Positions 17,544-25,401 of a stretch of 64,000 bases of DNA are shown here, piece by piece. The position numbers and the translations under genes are program-made. Within the stretch, counting starts at the first letter, position 1. Every line of letters starts with the position of its first letter. Source of the DNA: Gemmatimonadaceae bacterium (GTDB taxonomy: Bacteria > Gemmatimonadota > Gemmatimonadetes > Gemmatimonadales > Gemmatimonadaceae); assembly GCA_013697785.1 (NCBI GenBank), contig JACCWE010000144.1:23557-87556 (forward strand), in the 5' to 3' direction. The notes below the pieces were generated by a model that did not search any database, was not told where the DNA came from, and saw only the letters and a program-made list of their open reading frames with translations.

Positions 17544-18730
17544 CGCCGCGTCGCATCCTCGTCACCGACGGCACACAACGCAGCGCCCTCGCCGTCGTAC
17601 GCTCGCTCGGCAAGATCGGTCACACCGTGTTCGTGTGCGCGCCGCGCGTACCGTCGCTCGCCGGCTCCTCCCGCTATTCGTTCGCCGAGTCCGAGGTACC
17701 GAGCGCACTCGTGTCGCCGGTGGACTTCGTGAACGAGGTAACGCTGCTCGTCGACCGCTGGCGCATCGACACGCTGATCCCGATCACGGAGGCGTCGCTG
17801 CTCGCGCTGCTCCCCGAGCGCGCGTCGGTTGGCGCCACGATACCCTTTCCCGATGAGAGTGTCTTTCGCGGTATCACGGACAAAGGCGCGGTACTCGCAG
17901 CGGCAAAGCAGCTCGGAATTGCAACGCCGAAGCAGGTGGTGGTGCGCGCGAAGAGCGACCTGGCTGCCGTCCACGCGGCACTGCTCGACTATCCCGTGGT
18001 GCTCAAGCCCTCGCGATCAGTGGGTGAGAATGACGGACAGCGTGTCGCGCTTGGCGTTATGCACGTTCCGGACGCGAAGTCGCTGAAGCCGGTGGTCGAG
18101 TCGCTCGACGCCGCCGCCTTCCCGCTTCTCGTGCAGCAGCGCATCGTGGGCCCGGGGACGGGGATCTTTCTGCTGGTGTGGAACGGAGTCGTGCGGGCCG
18201 CGTTCGCGCACAGGCGGATTCGCGAGAAGCCCGCATCCGGCGGCGTGAGTGTGTACTCGCAGAGCGTCGCCGCCGATCCGGAGCTCGTCGAGCGATCGCG
18301 GCAGCTGCTCGAACGCATGAAATGGAATGGCGTGGCGATGATCGAGTACAAGCTCGACGCGAGCACCGGCGTGCCGTATCTCATGGAGGTGAACGGACGC
18401 TTCTGGGGTTCGCTGCAGCTCGCCATCGATGCGGGCGTCGACTTTCCGGCACTGCTCGTCGCCGCGTCCTCCGGCCACCCGCTGCCGCCGGTCACCACTT
18501 ACAGAATCGGTGCGCGCAGCCGCTGGTGGTGGGGCGACGTCGACCAGCTGCTCTCGCGCTGGCGCAAGAGCGACGCCGAGCTCGCGCTTCCGCCCGACGC
18601 GCCATCGAAGCTGCGCGCGACTCTCGAGTTTTTCTCACTCCTTCAGCCTCACAATAGGAGCGACGTCTTCCGCGTGCGCGATGTGAAGCCATTCGTGCGC
18701 GAGACACTCGACTGGTTCCAGCGCCGATGA
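17540..18730 (+). CDS. ATP-grasp family ligase
   Basis: About 396 residues beginning with a Rossmann-like pre-ATP-grasp part ('RRILVTDGTQRSALAVVRSLG') and then the ATP-grasp fold: 'YPVVLKPSRSVGENDG' (ATP lysine), 'LLVQQRIVGPGTGIFLLVW' and the metal-binding 'YLMEVNGRFWGSLQLAIDAG'. Enzymes of this carboxylate-amine/thiol ligase class recur in exosortase-type polysaccharide loci, where the substrate is unknown; an amide or peptide-like decoration of the polymer would be consistent with the FemAB gene. The ORF track begins 234 bases too early; the ATG at the ATGA overlap with the deacetylase stop is the better start. It ends in another ATGA overlap. Confidence 0.88.
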   Translation: MTPRRILVTDGTQRSALAVVRSLGKIGHTVFVCAPRVPSLAGSSRYSFAESEVPSALVSPVDFVNEVTLLVDRWRIDTLIPITEASLLALLPERASVGATIPFPDESVFRGITDKGAVLAAAKQLGIATPKQVVVRAKSDLAAVHAALLDYPVVLKPSRSVGENDGQRVALGVMHVPDAKSLKPVVESLDAAAFPLLVQQRIVGPGTGIFLLVWNGVVRAAFAHRRIREKPASGGVSVYSQSVAADPELVERSRQLLERMKWNGVAMIEYKLDASTGVPYLMEVNGRFWGSLQLAIDAGVDFPALLVAASSGHPLPPVTTYRIGARSRWWWGDVDQLLSRWRKSDAELALPPDAPSKLRATLEFFSLLQPHNRSDVFRVRDVKPFVRETLDWFQRR

Positions 18731-19842
18731 GCAGCGCTGGCGGCGCGCCGCTTCGCATCGCGCTCATGATCGAATGCGATGGCCCGGGCGGCGCCGAGCT
18801 GATGATGCTGGACCTCGCGACGGAGCTGCGCTCGCGTGGACACGCCGTGTTGCCCGTGAATCTCGCGAACGGCACCGGCTGGCTCGGCGCTCGCTTCGAG
18901 GCGGCCGGCTTCGTGCCCGCGACCTTTGCGATTCGAAACCCCGTTGATTTTGCCGCGGTGCGTGCGCTCACGACGATCCTGCGCGACTTCCGCGCAGACG
19001 TCGTGCACAGCCACGAGTTCACGATGGCTGTCTACGGCGCTGCCGCCGCGCCGCGTGCCGGCGCACGACACGTGATCACGATGCACGGCGGCCTGTATTA
19101 CGCCACGGCGATGCGCCGGCGGCTCGCGCTACGCTGGGCCGCGCGCCGGAGCAATGCGCTGGTCGGCGTCTCGCTCGCTACTGCTGCCGCGCTGGAACAT
19201 ACGCTCGGGCTTCCGCACGAGCGTGTCTTCGTGGTGCCCAACGGCATACCGCAGCGCAACGGCATTCGTGAGCGGGTTCGTCGCGAGCTCGCAATCCCGG
19301 ATGATGAGCTGCTCATAGTGGCGGTGGGAAATCTGTATCCGGTAAAGGGACACGCCGTGCTCCTGGACGCGCTCGCGATGCTCGGCGACCGCGCGGGGTG
19401 GTATCTCGCGATCGCGGGGCGCGGCGGGGAGGAAGCACATCTTCGTGCGCAGTCCGCCACCGCGGGACTCGATGCACGCGTCCACATTCTTGGCTTCCGC
19501 GACGACGTCCCCGACATCCTCGCCGCCGGCGACGTCTTCGCGATGCCGTCGCTCTCGGAGGGACTTCCTCTCGCGCTCGTCGAGGCGATGTCGTTCGGCC
19601 TTCCCGTTGTCGTGTCGAATGTCGGGGGAATTCCGGAGGTCGTGACCAATGATGTCGAGGCACTACTCGTCCCGGCGTCGGATGCGATCTCGCTTTCACT
19701 CGCGCTGCGCGCGCTCCTCGATGATGCAGCGCTCCGCAAACGGCTCGGCGATGCCGGCCGCACGCGCGCCATACGCGACTACGCGATCGGCACGATGGCA
19801 GATCGCTACGAGCGCCTCTATCGCGGCGAGCCGCTCACATAG
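18727..19842 (+). CDS. Glycosyltransferase, family GT4
   Basis: About 371 residues with a clear GT-B fold: 'ALMIECDGPGGAELMMLDLA' (acceptor-domain glycine-rich loop), 'DVVHSHEFTMAVYGAAAA', 'HVITMHGGLYY', 'VFVVPNGIP', 'VAVGNLYPVKGHAVLLDAL' and the donor-site motif 'EGLPLALVEAMSFGLPVVVS'. It is a retaining glycosyltransferase of the exopolysaccharide pathway; the sugar is not predictable. ATG lies in an ATGA overlap with the ATP-grasp gene. Its 3' end overlaps the convergent minus-strand glycosyltransferase by eight bases. Confidence 0.92.
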   Translation: MSSAGGAPLRIALMIECDGPGGAELMMLDLATELRSRGHAVLPVNLANGTGWLGARFEAAGFVPATFAIRNPVDFAAVRALTTILRDFRADVVHSHEFTMAVYGAAAAPRAGARHVITMHGGLYYATAMRRRLALRWAARRSNALVGVSLATAAALEHTLGLPHERVFVVPNGIPQRNGIRERVRRELAIPDDELLIVAVGNLYPVKGHAVLLDALAMLGDRAGWYLAIAGRGGEEAHLRAQSATAGLDARVHILGFRDDVPDILAAGDVFAMPSLSEGLPLALVEAMSFGLPVVVSNVGGIPEVVTNDVEALLVPASDAISLSLALRALLDDAALRKRLGDAGRTRAIRDYAIGTMADRYERLYRGEPLT

Positions 19843-21277
19843 CCGTCGCCGCGGGTGTCAGCTTCGCAATGGCGTCGAGCAGCAGCCGCGCCTGCGCGGT
19901 GCGGCTGAAGCGATCATCCACCGCCACACGCGTAGGGCGCACGCCCGCGATGTGGTCGTGGTATCGCTTCGCAATTGCGGCAGCGACGGCATCCACTTGC
20001 GGCTCGACCACATCCGCCGACGATCCGCGCAGCAGCTGCGCGATTCCACTCGCCGGCTCGGCTATCGTCAGCAGCCATGAATTGAAGCGAATGTATTCGA
20101 ACACCTTGGCGGGAATCGCGAGCATGTTGCTTCCCGGAAAAATCACGAGCATTGAAGCGCCCGCGAGAAACTCGAGCGCGGCCTGCTGCGGACGCGGCGG
20201 CTCGACAGTCACGTAGTCTGCGACTCCCTCCCGCGTCGCCATCCCGAGCAGCGGCACATGCTCCTCCGCTGCGAAGCGGCCAAGGATGTCGATGCCGAAC
20301 TGCTGGGGCGTGAGCTTCTCCGTTGTGATCACCTGAGCGGCCGCGCGGAAGAGCAGCAGCGGATCGCGATCGAGATAGATCGTTCCCGCGTAGCCGATCG
20401 TGAAGCGGTCGGCGTGCCGGTGCGGCGGGAGCGGATCGTCATCCGATCCGTTCATCACGGTGATGATGCGGTCGCGCGCATCCGGATACTCCGCGGCGAG
20501 CGCGGTGTGCGCGGGCTGCGTATTCGCTACGATCAGCTTCGCCTGCTCGATGCACGCGCGTTCGCACGCCTCCGCCCGCGTGTACCAGAGCGGGCTCGCG
20601 GCGCTCTCGCGCAGCCAAGGCTGCAGGCTCCACGGGTCGCGCATGTCCATCACGAACGGAAGTCCGGTCGCGACCGACACGAGCCGCCCCGCCTCGTGGC
20701 TCATGTGCGGAGGTGCCGACGTGATCACCGCCTCGTGCACACCCCTTACGATGAGAGCTTGCGCGAGCTCCGATGCACGGCGCGCCCAGCGCATCCCATG
20801 CGTGAGCTCGAGCCACGCCCAGTACGTGCGAAGAACTTCGCGCGGCGTGCGCGGCGTTGCGCGAATCTCAGACCGATTCAGCGACTCGGGGCGCCCGCGC
20901 TGATCAGGCGTACCCTCTCCGCTATCGGGCTCGGCGGAGACGGGAGCGAGCCGCTTGTTCGGCCACACCGTTCGATACATGCGCCAGAGCACGTGCTCGA
21001 CACGCTCCGATACGAGCTCCGGGTCGGCGATCCCGTACACTCGTACGCCGGCGGGGAGCGAGTCGAGACGCTTGGCATCGATCGCCGAAGGGCGGCAGGT
21101 GATTACGTCCAGTCCCCAGCCGCGCTCCGTCACCGAGTGCGCGAGCTTTTCCCATCGGCGCGCACCGATGGTGGTGTCGGGCGGGAAGTGATAGCTGACG
21201 AGAACGAGCCGCCGCGCGCTCTGCGCCGCTGTGCCCTGCTTCTCCCAGAAGGGTGTGGCTCCCGCGACATCGCTCAC
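19835..21277 (-). CDS. Glycosyltransferase (GT4-like), minus strand
   Basis: About 480 residues. The N-terminal domain has 'RLVLVSYHFPPDTTIGARRWEKLA', then a charged insert, 'AVITSAPPHMSHEAGRLV' and 'LPFVMDMRDPWSLQPWL'; the C-terminal domain has 'IITVMNGSDDD', 'FTIGYAGTIYLDRDPLLLFRA' and 'IPAKVFEYIRFNSWLLTI' in place of the usual E-x7-E donor loop. This is the WcaI/Fuc-transferase-like branch of GT4. The track ORF starts nearly 500 bases too far upstream, inside the flippase gene; the GTG in a GTGA overlap with the flippase stop is the real start. It forms a two-gene minus-strand unit with the flippase. Confidence 0.88.
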   Translation of the reverse strand: MSDVAGATPFWEKQGTAAQSARRLVLVSYHFPPDTTIGARRWEKLAHSVTERGWGLDVITCRPSAIDAKRLDSLPAGVRVYGIADPELVSERVEHVLWRMYRTVWPNKRLAPVSAEPDSGEGTPDQRGRPESLNRSEIRATPRTPREVLRTYWAWLELTHGMRWARRASELAQALIVRGVHEAVITSAPPHMSHEAGRLVSVATGLPFVMDMRDPWSLQPWLRESAASPLWYTRAEACERACIEQAKLIVANTQPAHTALAAEYPDARDRIITVMNGSDDDPLPPHRHADRFTIGYAGTIYLDRDPLLLFRAAAQVITTEKLTPQQFGIDILGRFAAEEHVPLLGMATREGVADYVTVEPPRPQQAALEFLAGASMLVIFPGSNMLAIPAKVFEYIRFNSWLLTIAEPASGIAQLLRGSSADVVEPQVDAVAAAIAKRYHDHIAGVRPTRVAVDDRFSRTAQARLLLDAIAKLTPAATAM

Positions 21278-22743
21278 AGCGCGTGCTCTCTCACGATGGA
21301 CACGAACGCGAGCGCACGCGCGCGATGCCTCCACGCGATCATTCCCGCATACACGGTGATGCCGACGAATACCTCGAGAGCCAAGCGAATCACCGGTGAC
21401 AACGTGTGCGGTAGTGTGACGAGGAGAGCACCCACTGCCAGAGACATGATCGCAGTCGAGCTCACGGCGGGCCAGAGCGTCTTGAAATATGTGACCGCGG
21501 GCATCTCGAGCACGCGGAAAGCCAGCCGGTATTGCGGCGCGACGACGATCGGATAGGCTACGATCCACACCGTCGCCACACCGCCGACGCCCCACTGCGT
21601 TCCGACGACGAACAGCACCGGCATCACGCACGCGGCGATCACCGAATACCACATGCTCTGTCGCGAATTCCCCGTGTAGATGAGCACCTGTGGCGTAACC
21701 GTATCGATCGATCGGACCCCGCCGTACAGCGCGAGAAGGCGAAGCGGAACGATCGCGCCGAGCCACTGGGGCCCGAGCACGACGGGGACGAACTCACCTG
21801 CGATGAGTGCGAGCCCCGCAGCAGCGGGAAGGGTGATGAACGCCAGCCCTTCGACGACGCCGAGGAAGTAGCGGCGAAGCGCGACGATATCGTGCTGCAC
21901 GGCGGAGAAGATCCCCGGCGTTACGCTCGAGACGAGGGAGCTGATGCGCTCCACCGGCATCGTCGCGATCTCCCATCCGAGCGTGTACGCACCCAGCGAC
22001 TGCTTGCCGAGCACGCGCCCGACGACGGCGAAGTCGGCGGTGTTGTAGGTGTACCAGGCGAGACGCCCGACGACTATATGCCAGCCGACGTGCAGCGCGC
22101 CGCCGATCGTGTCGAAGGATGATGGCCAGGCGAGCTTGTGCGGCCGAAACCGGAGTGCGAGCAGGGCGCCGCACGCGCTGCCGACAAGGCTTCCGTACAC
22201 GAGCGCCATGTAGCGGAAGCCACCGATGGCGAAGGCGAGCATCGTGATCATCTGCGCGAGATTCGTGAGCCCGTCGATCATCGCGAGGCGAGGATAGGCG
22301 AGATCTCGCGCGAGGAGCGAGCGAGGGAGCACACCGAGCGAGCCGAAGACGAAGTTGAGGCTGAGCACCGTGATGATCGTCGCGACCGCAGGCTCACCGT
22401 AGAAGCGCGCAATTATGGGAGAGACGACCACCGAAATGCCCGCGATCACGAGCCCGACGGCTACGCTGAATCCGCCCACGCGAGCGATCTGCTCCTCGGT
22501 GAGCTCGCGATGGCGGAGGATGGCAGCGGTGAGCCCGAACTCGTTGACGAGCGTGACGAGCCCCAGGTAGACGGCGGCCATCCCCATGAGACCGTAGTCG
22601 GATGGGGAGAGGATGCGCGCGACGACGAGCGTAGCGGCCCAGCTGAGAAGCTGGGTCGCCCACTTGGTTCCCCCCGTCCAGGCGATGCCCGACACCAGCG
22701 ATTTGTCGAGTGACAGGCTGTCGGTTTGCGGAGGGGGGAGCAT
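21274..22743 (-). CDS. Wzx-like polysaccharide flippase (MOP superfamily)
   Basis: About 489 residues with twelve or more hydrophobic segments, opening 'GIAWTGGTKWATQLLSWAATLVVARILSPSDYGLMGMAAV', the typical start of the lipopolysaccharide/exopolysaccharide MOP flippases. A further signature is 'VGRVLGKQSLGAYTLGWEIATMPVERIS' and 'GPQWLGAIVPLRLLALYGGVRSI'. It moves undecaprenyl-linked repeat units across the inner membrane, supplying the Wzy-like enzyme. Start is the ATG giving MLPPPQTDS. It overlaps the following glycosyltransferase and is divergent from the next plus-strand glycosyltransferase. Confidence 0.93.
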   Translation of the reverse strand: MLPPPQTDSLSLDKSLVSGIAWTGGTKWATQLLSWAATLVVARILSPSDYGLMGMAAVYLGLVTLVNEFGLTAAILRHRELTEEQIARVGGFSVAVGLVIAGISVVVSPIIARFYGEPAVATIITVLSLNFVFGSLGVLPRSLLARDLAYPRLAMIDGLTNLAQMITMLAFAIGGFRYMALVYGSLVGSACGALLALRFRPHKLAWPSSFDTIGGALHVGWHIVVGRLAWYTYNTADFAVVGRVLGKQSLGAYTLGWEIATMPVERISSLVSSVTPGIFSAVQHDIVALRRYFLGVVEGLAFITLPAAAGLALIAGEFVPVVLGPQWLGAIVPLRLLALYGGVRSIDTVTPQVLIYTGNSRQSMWYSVIAACVMPVLFVVGTQWGVGGVATVWIVAYPIVVAPQYRLAFRVLEMPAVTYFKTLWPAVSSTAIMSLAVGALLVTLPHTLSPVIRLALEVFVGITVYAGMIAWRHRARALAFVSIVREHAL

Positions 22744-22907
22744 TACGCTTTCGTCGGCGATCGTCGGCTTGGCTTTATGGTACGGCTTGCGTTGGCGATC
22801 GATAGTCGATTCACCGCGCGTGGAGTACGCGTCCGCTATCGAGCATTAGCTGTGCCTTCCGTGGTATTGTCGGCGCTGGTTGCGCCATCCCCCGACGGGG
22901 CCGACAT

Positions 22908-24074
22908 TTGCTCGCGAACTCTCCCTTCAACCCGACCGCACTGACCACACCTCTCACGATCCTGCACCTCCTGGCCCCCGCTCCGGTTGGGGGGCTCGAG
23001 ACCGTCGTGTCGACGCTTGCCCAGGCGCAAAGCCGAGCGGGGCATAGAGTTATGGTTGCGCCAACGCTTTCGAATCCGGGCGAAGGTGCGGGTTTTCTGG
23101 CCTCGCTCTCGAAAACCGGCGTCGAGGTGATTCCTCTCGCGGTTTCCGGGCGTGGCTACCTCCGCGAGGGATCGCTCATCCGGAAGTTGGTCGCGCAGAA
23201 GCATGTAAGTGTAGTTCACACACATGGTTATCGGTCGGATCTAATCGGTGGACACGCGGGACACAGATCGAGAGTGCCGATAGTAACCACTGTTCACGGT
23301 TTTACCGGTGGCGGGATCAAAAATCGGACGTTCGAAGCACTCCAACGCCTCGCCTTTCGTCACTTCGACGCCGTCGTCGTCGTTTCCAAACCACAGGCTG
23401 ATCTCCTAGTCGCGAGTAGCGTCCCCAAAAGTCGCATTCATTTGATTCCCAATGCGCTGTCGGGGCACCCCGCGCCGCTCGATCCCGCCGCCGCACGTGC
23501 CGCTCTTGGACTTCCGGCGGGTGGCCTCATCGCCGGCTGGGTCGGGCGCGTCTCGAAAGAGAAAGGCATCGACGTCTTCATCGACGCGCTCTCGTCGATC
23601 GGCGACCGCGTGATCGGCGCCGCGATTTTCGGCGATGGTCCCGAGCGCGCGTCTCAGCAGGCACGCGCGGAGTCGATCGCGCCCGGCCGCTTCCAGTGGC
23701 TGGGCAACGTCGCCGACGCCTCGCGCTTCTACGCCGCCTTCGACCTCTTCGTCATGAGCTCTCACGCCGAAGGGCTCCCCATGGTACTCCTCGAGGCGAT
23801 GGCCGCTCGCATCCCGATCGTCGCCACGGCCGTCGGCGGCATTCCCGATCTGCTCTCGCCAAACGAAAGCATGCTCGTGCCGCCCGGTGACGCGAAGGCG
23901 CTCGCGGCCGCTATCCGCGCCACCGTCGACGATCCCGACGCGGCCTCCGCGCGCGCGCAGGCCGCGCAGCTCCGCCAGCGCGCCGAGTACGACGTCGCGC
24001 CATGGAGCGCACGCTACGAAGCGCTCTACCGTCATCTCCTCGGCGCTCGCGTCAAGGCGGGCGCACGCAAATGA
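22908..24074 (+). CDS. Glycosyltransferase, family GT4
   Basis: About 388 residues. Motifs: 'ILHLLAPAPVGGLETVVSTLA', 'VVHTHGYRSDLIGGHAG', 'IVTTVHGFTGGG', 'IHLIPNALSG', 'IAGWVGRVSKEKGIDVFIDAL' and 'EGLPMVLLEAMAARIPIVATAVGG'. It is a retaining GT-B enzyme of the polysaccharide pathway. The frame opens at a TTG; no ATG is available before the conserved first strand, so the TTG or a near codon is the start. It overlaps the following GT2 gene at ATGA. Confidence 0.9.
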   Translation: MLANSPFNPTALTTPLTILHLLAPAPVGGLETVVSTLAQAQSRAGHRVMVAPTLSNPGEGAGFLASLSKTGVEVIPLAVSGRGYLREGSLIRKLVAQKHVSVVHTHGYRSDLIGGHAGHRSRVPIVTTVHGFTGGGIKNRTFEALQRLAFRHFDAVVVVSKPQADLLVASSVPKSRIHLIPNALSGHPAPLDPAAARAALGLPAGGLIAGWVGRVSKEKGIDVFIDALSSIGDRVIGAAIFGDGPERASQQARAESIAPGRFQWLGNVADASRFYAAFDLFVMSSHAEGLPMVLLEAMAARIPIVATAVGGIPDLLSPNESMLVPPGDAKALAAAIRATVDDPDAASARAQAAQLRQRAEYDVAPWSARYEALYRHLLGARVKAGARK

Positions 24075-25243
24075 GTGTCGTTCCATACGTGCTCGTCGCA
24101 CTTCCGATAGCGATCTTCGCATGGGCATACGCCGGCTATCCGGCATTGCTCTGGCTTGCGTCGCGCTTTCGCTCGGCGGGCGCAGTGCCGAACGATCCGG
24201 CGACCTGGCCATCGATATCGATTACCGTCCCCGCCTACAACGAGGCGGCGCGCATCCGCTCGACGATCGAGAGCCTGCTCGCCATCGACTATCCCGCCGA
24301 CCGCCGCCAGATCCTCATCGTCTCCGACGCATCCACCGACGATACCGATCGCATCGTCGCCGAGTATGCGGATCGCGGCGTCGAGTTGCATCGCGTGGTG
24401 CAGCGCGCCGGGAAGACCGCCGCAGAGAACTCGGCCGCGGCATCGCTGCGCGGCGAGATCGTCGTCAACACCGACGCATCGATTCGCATCGAGCCGCACT
24501 CGGTGAAGGCACTGGTGCGCATGTTCGCCGATCCCACCATCGGCGTCGCCTCGGGGCGCGACGTCAGCGTCGGCTCCGAGTCGGAGGGGAATCGGGGCGA
24601 GCAGGGGTACGTGGGCTACGAGATGTGGGTGCGTGACCTCGAGACACAGCTCGGCGGCATCGTCGGCGCGAGCGGCTGCTGCTACGCGGCGCGCGCACAA
24701 ATTCAGCGCACTGTGCTGCGCGACGACCTCGCGCGCGATTTCGCGAGTGCGCTGATCGCACGGCGGCTCGGCTTGCGCGCCGTGTCGGTGAACGAGGCAA
24801 CCGCGGTGGTGCCGCGCACGCCATCGCTGCGCGCGGAGACGAAGCGCAAGGCCCGCACGATGGCGCAAGGGCTCGAGACGCTGCGCTACGGCGCGTCGCT
24901 CATGAACCCGTTCCGCTACGGCGCCTTCGCCTTTGCGCTCCTGAGCCACAAGCTTGCGCGATGGCTGGTCTACCTGTCCATTCCGTTCGCGATCGTGGGC
25001 ATTGTGTGGCTCGCGCTGTCGTCGCGCGTCGCGCTCGCACTCGCTTTTGCCATCATCGCGGGAGTTTCCGCCGGGTTCGCCGCGATGCGCTGGCCTGAAG
25101 GTCGCCGAGTCCCCCTGCCGCTTGCCGTCGCCGGCTTCGCGCTCGCATCGATTCTCGGCGGCCTCAGCGCGTGGGTGCTCGCGATGCGGAGCAAACGGCT
25201 TCCAATGTGGGAGCCGACGCGGCGCGCCGCGATTCCCGAGTAG
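24071..25243 (+). CDS. Membrane glycosyltransferase, family GT2
   Basis: About 390 residues. One hydrophobic segment at the N-terminus ('VLVALPIAIFAWAYAGYPALLWLA') precedes the GT-A domain: 'SITVPAYNEAARIRSTIESLL', 'ILIVSDASTDDTDRIVAEYA', 'IVVNTDASIRIEPHSVKAL' (DxD-like site), 'LRDDLARDFASALIARRLG' (acid base region) and 'KRKARTMAQGLETL'. Three hydrophobic segments close the protein. This resembles processive or polyprenyl-dependent GT2 enzymes such as those making hyaluronan- or cellulose-like chains. The ATG at the ATGA overlap is preferred to the longer track ORF. Confidence 0.92.
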   Translation: MSVVPYVLVALPIAIFAWAYAGYPALLWLASRFRSAGAVPNDPATWPSISITVPAYNEAARIRSTIESLLAIDYPADRRQILIVSDASTDDTDRIVAEYADRGVELHRVVQRAGKTAAENSAAASLRGEIVVNTDASIRIEPHSVKALVRMFADPTIGVASGRDVSVGSESEGNRGEQGYVGYEMWVRDLETQLGGIVGASGCCYAARAQIQRTVLRDDLARDFASALIARRLGLRAVSVNEATAVVPRTPSLRAETKRKARTMAQGLETLRYGASLMNPFRYGAFAFALLSHKLARWLVYLSIPFAIVGIVWLALSSRVALALAFAIIAGVSAGFAAMRWPEGRRVPLPLAVAGFALASILGGLSAWVLAMRSKRLPMWEPTRRAAIPE

Positions 25244-25401
25244 CACGCCGCCGCGAAGCTATCGGGAAGATTACGAAAGGCGGAATTGCTGTTCGTCGCA
25301 TCGTATGCTCCAACGCATCCGCCGACGTCCACGTACTCATGACATCCGCCGTCCACTCACATCCGTTCTCGCCCCGCCTCCCGCCGAGGATCGCGCAGCT
25401 C

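Noticed and set aside
20258-21556. 432-residue plus-strand ORF
   Set aside because: Shadow of the minus-strand glycosyltransferase and flippase genes.
22744-22907. Sigma-54-like sequences (TGGCGCAACCAGCGCC on minus, TGGTATTGTCGGCGCT on plus) between divergent flippase and GT4 genes
   Set aside because: GG and GC spacing fits, but both -24 and -12 elements are otherwise poor; not listed as a promoter.
25171-25401. N-terminal extension of the VPS10-like ORF
   Set aside because: It overlaps the GT2 coding end and lacks a signal; the internal ATG at 25402 gives a proper signal peptide.
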